64,000 nucleotides of DNA from Bombyx mori. Its lineage: Eukaryota > Arthropoda > Insecta > Lepidoptera > Bombycidae. Below the pieces are notes generated by a model. The model did no database searches. It was given only the letters and a program-made list of their open reading frames with translations, and was not told the DNA's origin. A program made the position numbers and the translations under genes. This document shows positions 45,818 to 56,989 of this stretch, piece after piece; the stretch's first letter is position 1; each line of letters opens with the position of its first letter. The DNA is taken from positions 7,385,501 through 7,449,500 of the forward strand of contig NC_085127.1 of assembly GCF_030269925.1 (NCBI RefSeq), read 5' to 3'.

Positions 45818-47446
45818 ATGGACGCTGTATTCGCGGAATTCCTCCGACTTCGCCACCCACAGCTCGCCTCAGAGTTTCTGGCCTTCAAGGCCAATCACAC
45901 TGCGAGCCCTCTCGAGGACTCCGCCGCGCTCGCTGCTCCTGCGTCGCCTGTACCTGCGTGCAGAGCTTCTGCATTGAGCACCGCAGCCTCTGTCGTGCCT
46001 GCCGCTCCCGTGTCGCCTATACTGGCGAGAAAAGCTGCTGCGTCGTCCGCCGTGACCATCGTTTCAGCTGAGCGATCATCCGCGGCCTCCGTCGCGCCCT
46101 CTAAAACACCTACACTTGCTCGTAGGTCGCCTGCACCCGCCTCCTCGTGCTCCGACTCTGACTCGGACATGGAGGTCGACCTCGCCCCCGCCTCATCGAC
46201 GGATGGATTCACCCTGGTACAGAAGGGTAAGAAGCGTGCCGCGGAGTCTCGAGCTCCCGCGGCCGCTAAAATTAACAAAGCCGTGAACGCGTCGCGCCCC
46301 CGCCCTCAGACTCCCGTTGCGCCCCCAGCCCGTGCCACTCCGTCGCCGCGTCCGGTGGCACAAAATAAAACCCAGACCCCTCCCCCGGTTATCCTTCAGG
46401 AGAAGGCAGCTTGGGATCGAGTTTGCCTGGCCCTTAAGGCCAAAAATATAAATTTCACGAATGCCCGTAACCTCGCGAACGGCATTCAAATTAAGGTTCA
46501 AACACCCGACGACCATAGGGCCCTCTCTTCTTACCTCCGTAAGGAACGTATAAGTTTCCATACTTATACGCTCCAGGAGGAGCGCGAACTCCGCGTTGTA
46601 ATACGCGGAATCCCTAAAGAGTTAGATGTAGAGCTCGTCAAGGCCGATCTGTTAGAACAGGGCTTTCCAGTGAATTCTGTGCACCCTATGCACACCGGTC
46701 GCGGTAGGGAGCCATATAATATGGTTCTAGTCACCCTCCAGCCTACCCCCGAGGGTAAAAAAATCTTCAACACACATACCGTCTGTAGGCTCTCCGGTAT
46801 CGCCATCGAAGCCCCCCATAAAAAAGGCACTCCTAGCCAGTGCCATAGCTGTCAATTGTACGGGCACTCTTCCCGTAACTGTCACGCGCGCCCCCGATGT
46901 GTTAAGTGTTTGGGCGATCACGCCACGGCCCTCTGCGCTCGCAACCAAATAACCGCGACGGAACCGCCTAGCTGCGTCCTGTGTCGAACACAGGGTCACC
47001 CCGCGAATTATCGTGGTTGCCCCCGAGCCCCTAAAATAAATCGCCGCGTCGCCCGCCAAAACCGCCTCCGAGCTTCCGGCCCAGACATCAAAGCCTCGGC
47101 ACCCTCTGCGTCGCAGGCTAAGCCAGCGTTCGTTCCGGCGGCGGTGCCCAGTGTCTCGGCCTGGGCAAAACCGCTGCCGTACACGAACACGGCTACAACT
47201 CCCTCCTCCGCGATTCGTCCCGCCCCCGCGACTCGTCCCTCTCCCGCGACTTGCCCTCCGACCGCGTCCGAAAATCTCGCTTTAGCGATCGACTTCTTTC
47301 AGTCGATCAACTTTGAGCGCGTTAACGCTTTGGGCGACGCCATTCGCGCTGCCTCCACTGCACAACACTTTATCGCCGTTGTGCAGGAATACGCCGACGT
47401 ATACGCGTCATTAAATACGTACGTCCTCCCCTCACTCCGCCGGTAA
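45818..47446 (+). CDS. LINE ORF1, gag-like nucleic-acid-binding protein
   Basis: 542 residues from ATG at 45818; an in-frame ATG at 45773 would add 15 residues, but MDAVFAEFLRLRHP looks like the natural start. The N-terminal half is Ala/Pro/Ser rich with an acidic SDSDSDMEVD. The middle (about residues 190-310) resembles the PRE_C2HC region of insect LINE gag proteins. Then come three zinc knuckles: CHSCQLYGHSSRNC, CVKCLGDHATALC and CVLCRTQGHPANYRGC. The NYRGC form is typical of the Jockey clade. The protein should coat the element RNA. The frame is intact. Confidence 0.87.
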   Translation: MDAVFAEFLRLRHPQLASEFLAFKANHTASPLEDSAALAAPASPVPACRASALSTAASVVPAAPVSPILARKAAASSAVTIVSAERSSAASVAPSKTPTLARRSPAPASSCSDSDSDMEVDLAPASSTDGFTLVQKGKKRAAESRAPAAAKINKAVNASRPRPQTPVAPPARATPSPRPVAQNKTQTPPPVILQEKAAWDRVCLALKAKNINFTNARNLANGIQIKVQTPDDHRALSSYLRKERISFHTYTLQEERELRVVIRGIPKELDVELVKADLLEQGFPVNSVHPMHTGRGREPYNMVLVTLQPTPEGKKIFNTHTVCRLSGIAIEAPHKKGTPSQCHSCQLYGHSSRNCHARPRCVKCLGDHATALCARNQITATEPPSCVLCRTQGHPANYRGCPRAPKINRRVARQNRLRASGPDIKASAPSASQAKPAFVPAAVPSVSAWAKPLPYTNTATTPSSAIRPAPATRPSPATCPPTASENLALAIDFFQSINFERVNALGDAIRAASTAQHFIAVVQEYADVYASLNTYVLPSLRR

Positions 47447-47449
47447 TCA

Positions 47450-49717
47450 ATGGCGTATATAAGTAGAATAAAGCCCCTATCCGTAACGATAGGATTTTTT
47501 AACGCTTACGGTCTCGCAAATCAACGTGATCAGGTTTCTGACTTTTTGCGTGACCATCAAATTGATATCTTTTTAGTGCAGGAGACCCTACTTAAGCCCG
47601 CGCGCCGTGACCCTAAAATCGCGAACTATAACATGGTCAGGAACGACAGGCTCTCTGCCCGTGGTGGTGGTACCGTCATTTACTATAGAAGAGCCCTGCA
47701 TTGCGTCCCGCTCGATCCTCCCGCGCTCGCTAATATCGAAGCATCAGTGTGCCGAATCTCACTGACGGGACACGCGCCGATCGTTATCGCGTCCGTTTAT
47801 CTTCCACCGGATAAGATCGTTCTAAGCAGTGATATCGAGGCGCTTCTCGGTATGGGGAGCTCTGTCATTCTGGCGGGCTACCTAAATTGTAAACACATCA
47901 GGTGGAACTCACACACCACAACCCCGAATGGCAGGCGGCTTGACGCGTTAGTCGATGATCTCGCCTTCGATATCGTCGCTCCGCTAACCCCGACTCACTA
48001 CCCGCTAAATATCGCGCATCGCCCGGATATACTCGACATAGCGTTGTTAAAAAACGTAACTCTGCGCTTACACTCGATCGAAGTAGTTTCAGAGTTAGAT
48101 TCAGACCACCGTCCCGTCGTTATGAAGCTCGGTCGCGCTCCCGATTCCGTTCCCGTCACGAGGACTGTGGTGGATTGGCACACGCTGGGCATCAGCCTGG
48201 CTGAATCTGATCCACCATCGCTCCCGTTTAACCCGGACTCTATCCCGTCTCCTCAGGATACCGCTGAAGCCATAGACATCTTAACGTCACACATCACCTC
48301 GACATTAGATAGGTCATCGAAACAAGTTGTAGCGGAGGACTTCCTTCACCGCTTCAAATTGTCCGACGATATTAGGGAGCTCCTTAGAGCTAAGAACGCC
48401 TCGATACGCGCCTACGACAGGTATCCTACCGCGGAAAATCGTATTCGAATGCGTGCCCTACAACGCGACGTAAAGTCTCGCATCGCCGAAGTCCGAGATG
48501 CCAGATGGTCTGATTTCTTAGAAGGACTCGCGCCCTCCCAAAGGTCTTACTACCGCTTAGCTCGTACTCTCAAATCGGATACGGTAGTAACTATGCCCCC
48601 CCTCGCAGGCCCCTCAGGCCGACTCGCGGCGTTCGATGATGACGAAAAAGCAGAGCTGCTGGCCGATACATTGCAAACCCAGTGCACGCCCAGCACTCAA
48701 TCCGTGGACCCTGTTCATGTAGAATTAGTAGACAGTGAGGTAGAACGCAGAGCCTCCTTGCCACCATCGGATGCGTTACCACCCGTCACCCCGATAGAAG
48801 TTAAAGACTTGATCAAAGACCTACGTCCTCGCAAGGCTCCCGGTTCCGACGGTATATCTAACCGCGTTATTAAACTTCTACCCGTCCAAGTCATCGTGAT
48901 GTTGGCATCTATTTTCAATGCCGCTATAGCGAACTGTATCTTTCCCGCGGTGTGGAAAGAAGCGGACGTTATCGGCATACATAAACCCGGTAAACCAAAA
49001 AATCATCCGACGAGCTACCGCCTGATTAGCCTCCTCATGTCTCTAGGCAAACTGTATGAGCGTCTGCTCTACAAGCGCCTCAGAGACTTCGTCTCATCCA
49101 AGGGCATTCTCATCGATGAACAATTCGGATTCCGTACAAATCACTCATGCGTCCAACAGGTGCACCGCCTCACGGAGCACATTCTTGTGGGGCTTAATCG
49201 ACCAAAACCGTTATACACGGGAGCTCTCTTCTTCGACGTCGCAAAAGCGTTCGACAAAGTCTGGCACAATGGTTTGATTTTCAAACTATTCAACATGGGC
49301 GTGCTGGATAGTCTCGTGCTCATCATACGGGACTTCTTGTCGAACCGCTCTTTTCGATATCGAGTCGAGGGAACCCGCTCCTCGCCACGACCTCTCACAG
49401 CTGGAGTCCCGCAAGGCTCTGTCCTCTCACCCCTCCTATTTAGCTTATTCGTCAACGATATTCCCCGGTCGCCGCCGACCCATTTAGCTTTATTCGCCGA
49501 CGACACGACTGTTTACTATTCTAGTAGAAATAAGTCCCTAATCGCGAAGAAGCTTCAGAGCGCAGCCCTAGCCCTAGGACAGTGGTTCCGAAAATGGCGC
49601 ATAGACCCACCCACAACCCAGCGAAAAGTACTGCGGTGCTATTTCAGAGGGGAAGCTTCACACGGATTTCCTCCCGGATTAGGAGGAGGAATCTCACACC
49701 TCCGATTACTCCGATAA
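47450..49717 (+). CDS. LINE ORF2, endonuclease and reverse transcriptase (C-terminally frame-shifted)
   Basis: Starts 3 bp after the ORF1 stop. An APE-type endonuclease fills residues ~10-235 (FNAYGL, QETLL, SVYLPP, SDHRPV) and a reverse transcriptase residues ~450-720 (RKAPGSDGI, DEQFGFR, FFDVAKAFDKVWH, GVPQGSVLSPLLF, LFADDT catalytic box). Damage: residue 144 is Tyr (codon 47879) where the endonuclease family has Asp in GDxN; Leu replaces Pro in SYRPISL; the frame slips near 49610-49620, so residues after FRKWRID are not native. The normal continuation is in another frame from about 49618. Confidence 0.85.
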   Translation: MAYISRIKPLSVTIGFFNAYGLANQRDQVSDFLRDHQIDIFLVQETLLKPARRDPKIANYNMVRNDRLSARGGGTVIYYRRALHCVPLDPPALANIEASVCRISLTGHAPIVIASVYLPPDKIVLSSDIEALLGMGSSVILAGYLNCKHIRWNSHTTTPNGRRLDALVDDLAFDIVAPLTPTHYPLNIAHRPDILDIALLKNVTLRLHSIEVVSELDSDHRPVVMKLGRAPDSVPVTRTVVDWHTLGISLAESDPPSLPFNPDSIPSPQDTAEAIDILTSHITSTLDRSSKQVVAEDFLHRFKLSDDIRELLRAKNASIRAYDRYPTAENRIRMRALQRDVKSRIAEVRDARWSDFLEGLAPSQRSYYRLARTLKSDTVVTMPPLAGPSGRLAAFDDDEKAELLADTLQTQCTPSTQSVDPVHVELVDSEVERRASLPPSDALPPVTPIEVKDLIKDLRPRKAPGSDGISNRVIKLLPVQVIVMLASIFNAAIANCIFPAVWKEADVIGIHKPGKPKNHPTSYRLISLLMSLGKLYERLLYKRLRDFVSSKGILIDEQFGFRTNHSCVQQVHRLTEHILVGLNRPKPLYTGALFFDVAKAFDKVWHNGLIFKLFNMGVLDSLVLIIRDFLSNRSFRYRVEGTRSSPRPLTAGVPQGSVLSPLLFSLFVNDIPRSPPTHLALFADDTTVYYSSRNKSLIAKKLQSAALALGQWFRKWRIDPPTTQRKVLRCYFRGEASHGFPPGLGGGISHLRLLR

Positions 49718-50145
49718 GGCCCGTCATGACTTACGCGAGTGTGGTGTTCGCTCACGCGGCCCGCACACACATAGACACCCTCCAATCCCTACAATCCCGC
49801 TTTTGCAGGTTAGCTGTCGGGGCTCCGTGGTTCGTGAGGAACGTTGACCTACACGACGACCTGGGCCTCGAATCAATTCGGAAATACATGAAGTCAGCGT
49901 CGGAACGATACTTCGATAAGGCTATGCGTCATGATAATCGCCTTATCGTTGCCGCCGCTGACTACTCCCCGAATCCTGATCATGCAGGAGCCAGTCACCG
50001 TCGACGCCCTAGACACGTCCTTACGGATCCATCAGATCCAATAACCTTTGCATTAGATGCCTTCAGCTCTAATACTAGGGGCAGGCTTAGGGACCCCGGT
50101 AACCGTACTCGTCGAACTCGACAAAGAGGTCGACGTGCAACCTAA
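49618..50145 (+). pseudogene. LINE ORF2 C-terminal part, out of frame and internally deleted
   Basis: Frame shared with ATG 49582. It reads NPAKSTAVLFQRGS, then RRNLTPPITPIRPVMTYASV, FAHAARTHIDTLQSLQSRF, GAPWFVRNVDLHDDLGLESI. The step from PPIT straight to IRPVMTYAS lacks the ~60-residue stretch usually between these motifs, so a deletion lies near 49710. The end is Arg-rich. Confidence 0.75.
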
Positions 50146-50391
50146 CCCATGCATCAGCCCGCTGAGTTTCTCGCCGGATCTTCTCAGCGGGTCGCGATTC
50201 CGATCCGGTAGTAGATTCATTCGCGAAACAATTGCTCTTGAGTTGTTAGGTCTCCTTCGGAGGCGCTCGGGCAGTTGTTAGCAAATCCCACCCCTCTTGG
50301 CTGAGCCTTTGTTCGCCCACCTGTCCTGGTGAAACTGGAAAGGCCTTCGGGCCACCAGTAAACTTTCAATCATAAAAAAAAAAAACAAAAA
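50146..50391 (+). promoter_or_regulatory. LINE 3' UTR with hairpin core and poly(A)
   Basis: Contains ctgagtttctcgccggatct...gatccggtagtagattc, in which ccggatc and gatccgg can pair and ctgag can pair with ctcag. It ends ggccaccagtaaactttcaa then an A-rich tract. The copy at 30318 keeps the same core. Reverse transcriptases of this kind recognise the RNA 3' end; a role for the hairpin is inferred. Confidence 0.55.
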
Positions 50392-50402
50392 ACATAGCAT
50401 TA

Positions 50403-50677
50403 AAAAAAATTGTTTCTTTAAGTCCATACGTTCATATATAGATTTAAGTTGTACAGGTCGTAATTTCACACTGAAATTTAATATTGGTGTATAAGGTTTT
50501 ATGAAAACATTATGTTATATCAAAGACGTTTAACCGTAAAATTTATAATAATATGGAATAAAATGTGAAATATTTTGTGTATATAGATATAATAGATTAT
50601 TTAAAAATGTAGTATTATTTCAAATTCCTTTTTTTAATAATGTTTCATTTTATTTATTTTTAAATTATTTTTTGATT
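50403..50677. other. AT-rich sequence, nothing recognised
   Basis: No features seen. Confidence 0.4.
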
Positions 50678-50925
50678 TGTTCAAGAGGTGGATGAACTCA
50701 CAACCCACCTGGGAGAGATTACCAGAGACATGAGATTTAAGTCTCTGTTTTACAGTACAATGGCTGCCCCATGCTTCACACCGAAAGGCATTACTGCTTC
50801 ACGGCAGAACTAGGCAGGGTCGTGGTAGCTGCTCGTGCGGCCACACAAGACGGCCGACCACCAGTAATATTCTACCACGCGTTCGTTGATTCTTATAGTT
50901 CCGACGGTGAAGGACCAAGATTGTG
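50678..50925 (-). repeat. Bm1 SINE, diverged
   Basis: gatgaactcacaacccacct, caatggctgccccatgcttc, ttactgcttcacggcagaac and cgacggtgaagga follow the Bm1 order. Part of the tail region is deleted. Confidence 0.65.
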
Positions 50926-52244
50926 TAACCTCATTTTCTTTTCATTTTTGCCTGCTTATAAAAAGGCAGGTACAATAGCAAATTTTCGCTAACACCATCA
51001 AAAAGTTTATTACTCGTCTATCTATTATCTATTACGATTCAAATGATCAGTTGAATAGACAGCGTCATTAGAATGAATACAAATAGTGAACTAGTTTGTA
51101 GCAATAGACAGGTATAACGAGGGACCTTCATCATAATATTAATGAAATTAATTTTGCAACGTTTGTCAATCTGTTCTGTGATCAAGGCACTAGGTAATTT
51201 AATTAAATTAGTTTCATTATGAACTCGGTGTACCCGCGTTAATTGTGTGTTGTTGTGGGTGTCGGAACCATTAATATGAGACAAGAAGACCCAGAGTCTC
51301 AGCTCTTATATACTTTTAACAAAGCTACTGATTTCGATCAGGTATTAACTGTAATCACATTGTCATTCGAAGAGTCGATTTAGCGATCTCTTCCACTAGA
51401 GCTTGAGATCCTTGAATATTAAGGCGCTGGTTTATCTTCATCAGCGAAGATCACATGGACATATAAGGAGAAGTACAAGTCCAAAATGAAGTGTTTCATC
51501 ACTTTAGTGTTAAAATTGATGTAGGAATAGTGTTTTAGAAATTTGGGGATAATACCACGTATGGATGATAGGATTACGCTCTTGAATACCAGTTATCGCT
51601 AATTTAGTCATAAATAAAGACCCAAATATTTTCCTCTTGCAACTACAAAACAAAATTCTAATAACGTTCATCATTTTCAAAATGTAATTTCGTAAACGTT
51701 GTTATAACCTTTAATTAATAAAGACGGATTTCATTTTATTTCTCCCTGTCATGTGATATACCACACGTTTGTAATAATGTAGGCACAAATTAAATTTCCG
51801 GCAAGAATGAACGCCGGGAAAGGCTATAACGATATCATTATGATACGTAATATTAAAGACTCCGGTTTGGGGGAATTTTGTACATTTAGTCGTACTGGGA
51901 TTATAATAAAAGACATGATGTTTCGGAGATAAAAAATACAAATTGTAGAAAGATTATATTATTTTTATTTTAAGCTATGATGATTTTAATTGCCCCAAAT
52001 GTACATTAGTGGATAACGGATGGTAATTATGAGGTGAATTCGGCCACCCAACTTGTAACGTGATCGAAGTCTGTAATATATAACTACTGGTTGGCCCTTC
52101 GCGCCGAATAGTATTTCAGCGTTTTGGCAGAAATAAGTTATTACTTGTACTACTTAGTAATGATAGGCAGTAGCCAATTTCAAGAATTTTCAAATTATGT
52201 TGATTTTTTTTATTGCTGTTTGTTTTAACTTCAGCCTTAATAGA
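50926..52244. other. sequence without certain features
   Basis: A very weak Bm1-like stretch may lie at 52010-52150. Otherwise nothing recognised. Confidence 0.35.
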
Positions 52245-52415
52245 GTGTTTCTCGGCGGGTATTCTCAGTGGGCCGCGATTTCATGGCCTTCGAAGATTTA
52301 GCAAAGCACTGCTCTTGTTAGGGCTAGTGCTAGCAAGGCCACCCTGGTTCAGCTCAGTAAGCAAGCAGCAGTAAATAGCTGCTTGAGACTCCCGATGATT
52401 ACATAGTAAAAAAAA
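52245..52415 (+). mobile_element. LINE 3'-end fragment (family A), decayed
   Basis: gtttctcggcgggtattctc, tcagtgggccgcgattt, gcaaagcactgctcttgtta and agctcagtaagc, then an A-run near 52409. Confidence 0.55.
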
Positions 52416-52451
52416 ATTGTAGTATTTCTTGAACACGTGTTAGGTAAGTAT

Positions 52452-52767
52452 TTAACACGTTGACTGCCGTGTAGGTCACCGGTGCCCTACGTGGCGCACT
52501 GAAGTAACTATGTTGATTTTTGTTACTAAGGAGCCTGGATTGCCCAAATTTGCCTTCTTTTGTTTGTTAATTTATTTTTTAGCGTTTTAAGTCTCTTAGA
52601 AATATATTGTTTTTCAGCATCGTTCGGATTCGTCGTTCCCAGAGTCTACTAGATATTCCGGCGCACAGTAGTACTCCTTAGTAAGAAGATTGAAGAGAGA
52701 AATCGAAATAATTACTTTAGTGCGCCACGTAGGGCACCGGTGACCTACATGGTAGTTAACGTGTTAA
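52452..52767. mobile_element. piggyBac-type MITE with TTAA ends
   Basis: TTAA at 52452-52455 and 52764-52767 flank inverted ends of about 50 bp (cacgttgactgccgtgtagg on the left, its diverged complement on the right). The 308-bp element has no ORF. TTAA duplication plus long inverted ends is the piggyBac signature. Confidence 0.82.
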
Positions 52768-53606
52768 GCATAATTGATATTGGCACGACATAACTGTTAA
52801 ATTTTAATATTAATTAACAATAGTACAAATAATAATAAGTATACTATATTTAGCACACGTGGTCACGGACGACCCCGAAAACTGTACAGTATTCGAAACG
52901 TCAGAAATAATTTAATTAAATTATCATTACAGCAAAACTGTCACTACGATAAGAAACGTGAAATTAAACTGCTAAAATCGCACATTATGTACACGAGTCG
53001 CGAAAAACAAGATATAAATCGCCTATATACTGTGCAAACATCAAGTTCGTCTTCTGATTTTCACGTTCGATTTGCGTTAGATCTTCACAGTGATTTATCA
53101 AAGCGATTTCAAACTGCCAATTATCAACGTCCACAGGTATCGTCGGAAACTTCGAGTGCTTGTTTATAAATCATTTGTTGTGTTGCGGCAAAAGCGATAC
53201 AACTTTGGAAAGCTCTTAACCGAGTGGAGTTAGCAATTCAACTATTTCGAGAAGATTCCACAAAGGAGTTATTTACTTTCACGTGGATCACGAAAACCGC
53301 TGATTATTGAATCAAGTTTAAAGCAGAACAGAAACAGGTTTTCATTATGGCTTAGTTCAACTTCCTTGAAAGCTCGTGTAATCCATGCCTAAGAATTTAT
53401 GGTGAGAATTTTTTTTTGGGTCAGTTACGGTATCTAACATCCTATTATAAATTGTCTATGGTGCTTTTAAGTCACTAAAGACTTTGGAGGATTACTCTTA
53501 CATTTAATTTTAAAAGAATAGATACGTAATCTTAATTAACGCCAGTAGTCTGTTCCTCGCTAGATATTGCTTCTGCCAACTGTTGGAGGTTGGTTCTTAC
53601 GGACGC
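52768..53606. other. sequence without recognised features
   Basis: An ORF at 52987-53169 (60 codons) has no recognisable motif. Confidence 0.35.
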
Positions 53607-54070
53607 TTTTTTTTTTTTTTATTGCTTAGATGAGTGGACGAGCTCACAGCCCACCTGGTGTTAAGTGGTAACTGGAGCCCATAGACATCCACAACGTAAA
53701 TGCGCCACGCACCTTGAGATATAAGTTCTAAGGTCTCAGTATAGTTACAACGGCTGCCCCACCCTTCAAACCGAAACGCATTACTGCTTCACGGCTGAAA
53801 TAGGCAGGGTGGTGGTACCTACCCGTGCGGACTCACAAGAGGTCCTACCACCAGTAATTACGCAATTTATAATTTTGCGGGTTTGATTTTTATTACACGA
53901 TGTTATTCCTTCACCGTGGAAGTCAATCGTGAACGTATTTCAGTACGTATTTAATTAGAAAAATTGGTACCCGCCTGCGGGATTCGAACACCGGTGCATC
54001 GCTACATACGAATGCACCGGACTTCTTATCCTTTAGGCCACGACGACTTCCTTTTTAGGCCACGACGACT
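53607..54070 (-). repeat. Bm1 SINE, full length, with duplicated head end
   Basis: T-run, tail, complete body and head (gcctgcgggattcgaacacc) ending gccacgacgacttc, followed by a second ttttaggccacgacgacttg. The first ~20 bp of the element are thus present twice. Confidence 0.85.
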
Positions 54071-54439
54071 TGAAACTACTAAATAAGAGTCAAACAATAA
54101 TTCATACAAATTATTTTCAAATAATGTTTCTTCGACCGTAGCTGTGCTGTTAAATTAAATTTTGACAACTCAACACCCCGATTTTTTTTTGCCTTATTGG
54201 ATGTATTGAATAACAATATCAACAAATCAAAATTTATTACAATTTTTTTTTTCAACGAAAAACCGTCTTAGTTTTCAGTAAATTTTAAAAACAAATAATC
54301 ATACATTTCAGGCAAACCTTACGACTACCTGACTATTACGATTGCGATAAAAAAGTAGGTTTCAAGTCATGCTCCATCTTAATTTTCATTTATAAGAAGG
54401 AAGGAGGACTGTTATTTTTCCAATTTAATGGAACATGTC
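54071..54439. other. AT-rich sequence, nothing recognised
   Basis: No features seen. Confidence 0.4.
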
Positions 54440-54622
54440 ATCAATGGACATGTCACCGAGCACAGTCTCAGCTATTGTCTGATCGGCTAACAGCAGTCCT
54501 AGTACCCTTGAAGAAGACCTAATAGCCCAAGGACAACTGTTTGGCGAATGCATCTACCACCGAATCGGTATCGCGCTGGGAAGATCCGGCGAGAAACTCA
54601 ACGGGCCAATGTATGGGTTAGG
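54440..54622 (-). mobile_element. LINE 3'-end fragment, decayed
   Basis: gcatctaccaccgaatcggt, gaagatccggcgagaaactc and gggccaatgtatgggttagg match in reverse the 3' core of the Jockey-type element. Confidence 0.6.
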
Positions 54623-55334
54623 CCTCTTAAATGTGCTAATTGATTTTTATTTGTATAGAAATAATTACCACCTCTTTAAAGCTATTAAGAAGAATGTTTT
54701 TCTTCATATTAATTTTCCTTGTTATCAAACTCACAATCATTGATATATATTGAAATTTTCAACCCTTTATCTCAAGTAAGGAACAATCATATCACACAAT
54801 TATCGCTCTTACTGCACTAACTTAAAGTGAACTAACTAACTTTTGTTGCTAAAACACAATCCATCTAGAAAATTTAATATTATACTTTATTCCTGAATAA
54901 TATTATTATAGTAAAGCCGAGCGTATCAAGAATAAATGTCTAAGGTATGTGGAATATAAATGTTGAATTAGTCTTACAATGTAAGATAGTTTTGAAGATA
55001 GCGTAAATTAGTCCAGGCGACCAGACGCCACTATCACCAGGATATCCGTTGTCTATAAATTAACTTACGCTTGTATAAAGTCCGGCCTAAAACGTGCGAA
55101 TACGACTCTGCTTTTGGATGTGCTCTTTAATTACATTTTACCCATTACGTGTGGTCGTTATGTATACTGATAATAAAATACTGTCAATTCTATCAATGCA
55201 ACTGAATCTTGAACACAGTTTTTCCAAGGTGACCAAATTTGGACACTACGACGATTAAACAAAGTAAAGAAGAAATATCACAATTTCTGTTTGGCTTTTA
55301 AAATCTAATTTTCATACTCACTCATATTATTATA
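54623..55334. other. sequence without recognised features
   Basis: No coding content seen. Confidence 0.4.
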
Positions 55335-55646
55335 CTAGCTTTTGCCCGCGACTCCGTCCGCGTGGAATAGTTACTTTGGCATAACGCAAAATTTTACCTC
55401 CCACTTCACTTACGTAGAAAGTGAAAATATCTTTAAATTATAGAATGTTAAGGAGCTATTTAAACTCCTATTTTGAAACATTATTTATTGCTGCTCCACT
55501 TGTATTGATCTTACCGTGATGTTATATAGCCTTCCTCAAAAAATGGCCTATCTAACACTGAAAGAAATTTTCAAATCGGACCAGTAGTTCCTGAGATTAG
55601 CGCCTTCAAACAAACAAACTCTTCTGCTTTATAATATTAGTATAGA
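55335..55646 (-). mobile_element. non-autonomous Helitron
   Basis: On the minus strand it starts A|TCTATACTAATATTATAAAG and ends cgcggacggagtcgcgggca then aaagCTAG|T (55335-55338). Its 3' end closely resembles that of the coding-remnant Helitron at 42938-43914. Confidence 0.8.
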
Positions 55647-56989
55647 TATGTACATAAATAAAAATGTATAATAGAAAGCGTAACTTCCCAAACCATTTAC
55701 GTGAAGTTGGGAATTGTTCGCAAAAGTAAATTAACCAAACTTTTCCAGAAAATAATCATCAGTCTTTGGACTAGGGCCGTGATATACATTGAAAACCCAA
55801 AATATACACTTAAAAAATTTTGGATAGGCTGGTGAGAGCTTCGACCTTATGCCTCAAGTGGAGTTTTAACATTCACGTTGTCCGAACCAGTAAGCTTATA
55901 AAAACAGATTGATCATGATATCGTTATGTTGTATTCAACGAGAAAAAAAAAAACGCTTTCCAACAAGTGACACACTTAAATAAATGTAGTTTCCAAGAAA
56001 ACAGTGGATATTGTACAGCGTATTGTTTGTGCTCATAGCATTGTTAACGTTCATGCAACAGTAATCATTCGCCATCAGGTGGATATGTACCATATTAATA
56101 TAGTTACAGTTAATACGTAGGTCGTTCTGAATACTTCTTTAATTTTTTCCATGAAATAAGGTACCTGAATTTTAAGAATATTGTAATTCGTGGTACGCTG
56201 TAAAAATCTGTTTTTACCTTTTACTTTAAATAATGTTTTACGTGCTCAATTGTTGAAGATAGCTTTTAGAATTAAGCTCGCCTATTAAATATGTGTTATT
56301 TCTCGAATTAAATTTTCATTAATGAAATTAAATGCATTAATTATTAAATATTTAATAAATGTTCTATTACTTATACTTTGGTGCGGAATAAAATGTGTTC
56401 TTCACACTAATCTAATTTTATGATCAACGACTGTAAATAAAATAAGGCCATAAAAGTCGTATCGGGTTAGTAAGCCTCAAACTGACATTCTCTTCTGCAC
56501 AACCGCTCCAAAACAATAACAAGGCAAGGTTATTTCTAAGAAGAATCACCTGAATTGTCCCGAAACGAATGTTCGAGATTAATCCATAAAAAGCTTGGGA
56601 AAATTCCCCACAAGAGCTTACGAATGTGTGGGAGAAAACATTAATTTGGGAAAAGTGAGATTGTTCAACGAAGGGACAATAAATGGAAGCAATAAAGGAA
56701 ATAAAGTAGAAGCTACTGTTTCGGAAAGGTAAAACGGTTCACTTATTAGTAAAATCAGTTAAATTACTACATTACTCATTTTTGCCTTAGAACGTAAACA
56801 AAGCCCAACAAAGAATCTTAATGATAATAGTTTCTCCGGCTGTTAATCAGGATTGGGATCCTAATACAACTCGATTCCTATTATCCATTCGTGGTATCCC
56901 AACCGATTTTGGTACCTAAGTGATGTATTGACTTCCAGTTTAAAAGACTATGCTGTAATAAACAATGAAATTCAGATTTTCCGTCATTC
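55647..56989. other. sequence without recognised features
   Basis: No coding content seen. Confidence 0.4.

Larger units (their letters stand above)
45415..50391 (+). mobile_element. full-length Jockey-clade non-LTR retrotransposon
   Basis: About 5 kb between two copies of the 11-bp target duplication acatagcatta (45404-45414 and 50392-50402). Layout: 5' UTR of ~400 bp, ORF1 (zinc-knuckle gag-like protein), 3 bp, ORF2 (endonuclease plus reverse transcriptase, damaged), 3' UTR with the conserved hairpin core and a poly(A) tail. Much GC-richer than its surroundings. A 5'-truncated relative lies at 30318-30775. Confidence 0.88.

Noticed and set aside
45592..46071. Second ORF overlapping the LINE ORF1 start
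   Set aside because: Out of frame with ORF1, cysteine- and arginine-rich from GC bias, no family motif.
46193..47190. Several minus-strand ORFs opposite LINE ORF1
   Set aside because: Shadows caused by high GC in ORF1.
45011..50391. Endogenous retrovirus or LTR element with genes, formed by the LTR plus the following ORFs
   Set aside because: The LTR is solo and closed by its own ATAT duplications, while the ORFs belong to a poly(A)-tailed LINE with its own 11-bp duplication. No protease, integrase or envelope is present.
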